DNA of 32,287 nucleotides, taken from assembly GCA_021836725.1 (NCBI GenBank), contig JAKBHL010000006.1, positions 85,136 to 117,422 of the forward strand, given 5' to 3'. The first letter of the stretch is position 1. Each line of letters begins with the position of its first letter. Source of the stretch: a bacterium (GTDB lineage: Bacteria; Patescibacteriota; Minisyncoccia; Phycocordibacterales; Phycocordibacteraceae). This document shows positions 30,878-32,287 of the stretch, piece by piece. The notes beneath the pieces are model-generated. The model ran no database searches, was not told the origin of the DNA, and was given only the letters and a program-made list of their open reading frames with translations. A program made the position numbers and the translations under genes.

Positions 30878-32101
30878 TCAATGCGCAACGACTACGACCG
30901 AAATGCTCGCGGGATCCTGGGGGAATGTCTGTCGCCAGAACGGCCTGAGGGTAATGATCGCGCGCTTGATTTCTGGGTAATTCGTAAGAGCGACCTCGGC
31001 GGCCGAACGGGTCTTCCCGCTTACCGCGGCGGCAATACGTGCCGGGTCGATGGTATAGACAAGCGAAGCGGTTCCGGAAAGAGTAAAGGCAAAAGGTGAT
31101 GCATTCGAGCCGGGTATGCCGGATTGCGGCGTAAGCTCGAGATTGCTCGAGGTTGCAAGCGTCAGCGGTTCGCCCTGGTAACCGAGGCCGGAAAGCGAAG
31201 CGGCAACGGTCTTCGCAAGCGCGGCATTCGGGAAAATGACCGCTGTGATGGTGCCTTGCTCCCTTACATCGGCCATACCGGTTGCGCTTCCCGCTGCGCT
31301 CGTGAGCTCCTGATAGGTCGTTGTCGCTGCACCGTTTAGAAGGATAAACCCCGCGGGCACTTGCGCTTGTATGCTCGCCGCGAGATCCGGAGCAAGCGCT
31401 GCGATGAGCGCGCTACGCGCCTGTGCATCGGTTGTCGCATTTACAACTGGTACATTCCCGGTTGCCCCGCCCGTAAAGGCGCTCGAAGAGCGCGCATAGA
31501 CCATAGTTGCTTGCGGGGTTCCGGCAAGTCCCGGGACGGTGAAAGAACTCGGACCGACGTTGTAGGACGCGCCCGCCTGATCGGCATACACGGTCACCGT
31601 CAGGCTGCCCGGCTTCGCCTGGCTGCCTCCCGGGACCGTTATCGCGGAGTGGATACGGAAGATGAGTCCGGAAGCCGTTGCGAAGCGCGTATTCGTTATG
31701 AGCCGTTGCGCTTTCGTTTGAGTGTTGTAGACGGTAATGGGTCCGGAAGCGAAAGAATGGACGTTCTTTGTGCCGCTGCTTGCGACGCTTTGCATCGCTA
31801 TTTTTTGGGCGGTAATGACCTCAAACGGCAGCGCACCGGAATTTTGGCTTGCGGTAAATGAACCTTGAACTGCCGCTGAAACGGCGTTCGGCGTCACTTG
31901 CACCTGGGCGCCGGAAAAATAGAAGAGCGCGCCGACGGATACGGCGATGACGACTAAAACGACAAAAAGCGTCACGTAAGGGAATCGCGGCGATTTCCCG
32001 GAGAGGCGCAACGGTTCCCGGCTGTCGGGAGCCATGCTTTGATTTGCGGACATTTCTTCTTTGCGGCGCGACGGGGGTATGATGTCATCGAATTTATACA
32101 T
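30878..32101 (-). CDS. Membrane-anchored extracellular protein, baseplate-J-like beta region
   Basis: A 407-aa protein with a cytoplasmic head (MYKFDDIIPPSRRKEEMSAN), one membrane helix (about 45-67, FPYVTLFVVLVVIAVSVGAL) and a long Ala/Thr/Ser-rich exterior. The middle part (ITVYNTQTKAQRLITNTRF, GLIFRIHSAITVPGG, ADQAGASYNVGPSSFTVPG) is a pattern shared by many CPR surface proteins and resembles baseplate-J-like domains. Function is unknown; a surface or attachment role is a guess. The ATG at 32101 is supported by TATACT ending 6 nt before it; longer upstream starts would run into the repeat. Confidence 0.8.
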   Translation of the reverse strand: MYKFDDIIPPSRRKEEMSANQSMAPDSREPLRLSGKSPRFPYVTLFVVLVVIAVSVGALFYFSGAQVQVTPNAVSAAVQGSFTASQNSGALPFEVITAQKIAMQSVASSGTKNVHSFASGPITVYNTQTKAQRLITNTRFATASGLIFRIHSAITVPGGSQAKPGSLTVTVYADQAGASYNVGPSSFTVPGLAGTPQATMVYARSSSAFTGGATGNVPVVNATTDAQARSALIAALAPDLAASIQAQVPAGFILLNGAATTTYQELTSAAGSATGMADVREQGTITAVIFPNAALAKTVAASLSGLGYQGEPLTLATSSNLELTPQSGIPGSNASPFAFTLSGTASLVYTIDPARIAAAVSGKTRSAAEVALTNYPEIKRAIITLRPFWRQTFPQDPASISVVVVAH

Positions 32102-32107
32102 AGGCGA

Positions 32108-32113
32108 AGTATA
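32108..32113 (-). promoter_or_regulatory. -10 element of the 30878-32101 gene
   Basis: TATACT on the minus strand, ending exactly 6 nt before the ATG, between the gene and the triple-hairpin repeat. Confidence 0.55.
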
Positions 32114-32154
32114 GCAGTTTAAAAACAAGTTTCGATCGCGGATGTGCATTACTG

Positions 32155-32287
32155 ACTGGGATCGGCCAGAATGCCCCGACTGCTTTGCAGCGGGGATGAA
32201 TGGCCGAAATAGAATATGTGCGGCGGAGGCCGCACTTTGTCCAGCAAAACACCCCGGCAGCCGCCCGCCCAATACCCCGTCAGCAAA
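32155..32287. repeat. Triple-hairpin intergenic repeat, copy 2 (cut by window edge)
   Basis: The reverse complement of 5754-5886, with 132 of 133 bases identical. The visible part holds the second and third hairpins and one arm of the first; the other arm would lie beyond the window. It sits upstream of the promoter of the 30878-32101 gene. Confidence 0.85.

Noticed and set aside
1-32287. CRISPR array, prophage or integrase-type mobile element
   Set aside because: No regularly spaced direct repeats, cas genes, phage structural genes, integrase or transposase genes were seen.
1-32287. TGA recoded as glycine (as in Gracilibacteria/Absconditabacteria)
   Set aside because: TGA ends several genes at the expected place (S41 protease, M15 peptidase, AlkA-like), with no in-frame TGA inside conserved proteins.

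Overview
The window looks like a chromosomal segment of a Candidate Phyla Radiation bacterium (Patescibacteria), most likely a Parcubacteria/Paceibacteria lineage with fairly high GC. This placement is inferred from the proteins: reduced or altered ribosomal proteins (bL36 and uS4 without zinc-ligand cysteines), CPR-style MurG/MraY/CysRS variants, a CofE-like orphan, and several small single-pass membrane proteins. Genes are densely packed, often overlap by 4 bp, and use the standard code (TGA is used as a stop).

Layout. 1-1544 (minus): cysS (cut by the window edge) and a CorA-like transporter. 1607-3923 (plus): S41 processing protease, rplI (bL9) and an M15 peptidase. 3938-6971: rpmA, a LOG-family enzyme, several small membrane proteins, an AlkA-like glycosylase and two kinds of repeat. 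From 6968 to the window end every gene is on the minus strand. In transcription order the blocks are: a membrane-anchored protein at 32101; infA-rpmJ-rpsM-rpsK-rpsD-rpoA-rplQ-rplM-rpsI; grpE-dnaK-dnaJ; a membrane protein plus ABC exporter; tyrS followed by tRNA-Tyr; a 77-aa membrane protein with its own cassette; a CofE-like protein; trpS; aspS-scpA; scpB-dacA-mraY-ftsW-murG-gltX; and a coiled-coil C39-type peptidase. Five aminoacyl-tRNA synthetases (Cys, Glu, Asp, Trp, Tyr) lie within 32 kb.

How the genes work together. The 6968-13902 block is a trimmed division/cell-wall cluster: lipid I and lipid II synthesis (MraY, MurG), glycan polymerisation (FtsW), peptide trimming (DacA-like) and a secreted putative peptidase. 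It is coupled to chromosome condensation (ScpAB). The 26793-30820 block is the alpha ribosomal operon plus rplM-rpsI, followed by the Hsp70 system.

Most noteworthy. (1) At 17 gene starts a sigma70-like -10 hexamer ends only 6-10 nt before the start codon, exactly 6 nt in ten cases, which predicts pervasive leaderless mRNAs. (2) A >=132-bp, almost perfectly conserved, triple-hairpin repeat occurs in inverted orientation at 5754-5886 and 32155-32287, flanking 26 kb. (3) A second, MITE-like structured repeat family (6813-6971, 26641-26796, and a half copy at 3876-3936) shows compensatory base changes and sits at gene 3' ends; the half copy supplies the C-terminus of the M15 peptidase. (4) One 77-aa membrane protein gene has a consensus promoter, a structured leader, a Shine-Dalgarno site and a perfect palindromic terminator, unlike its neighbours. 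(5) Several core proteins are reshaped: AspRS without the GAD domain, IF-1 with an acidic insertion, cysteine-free bL36.
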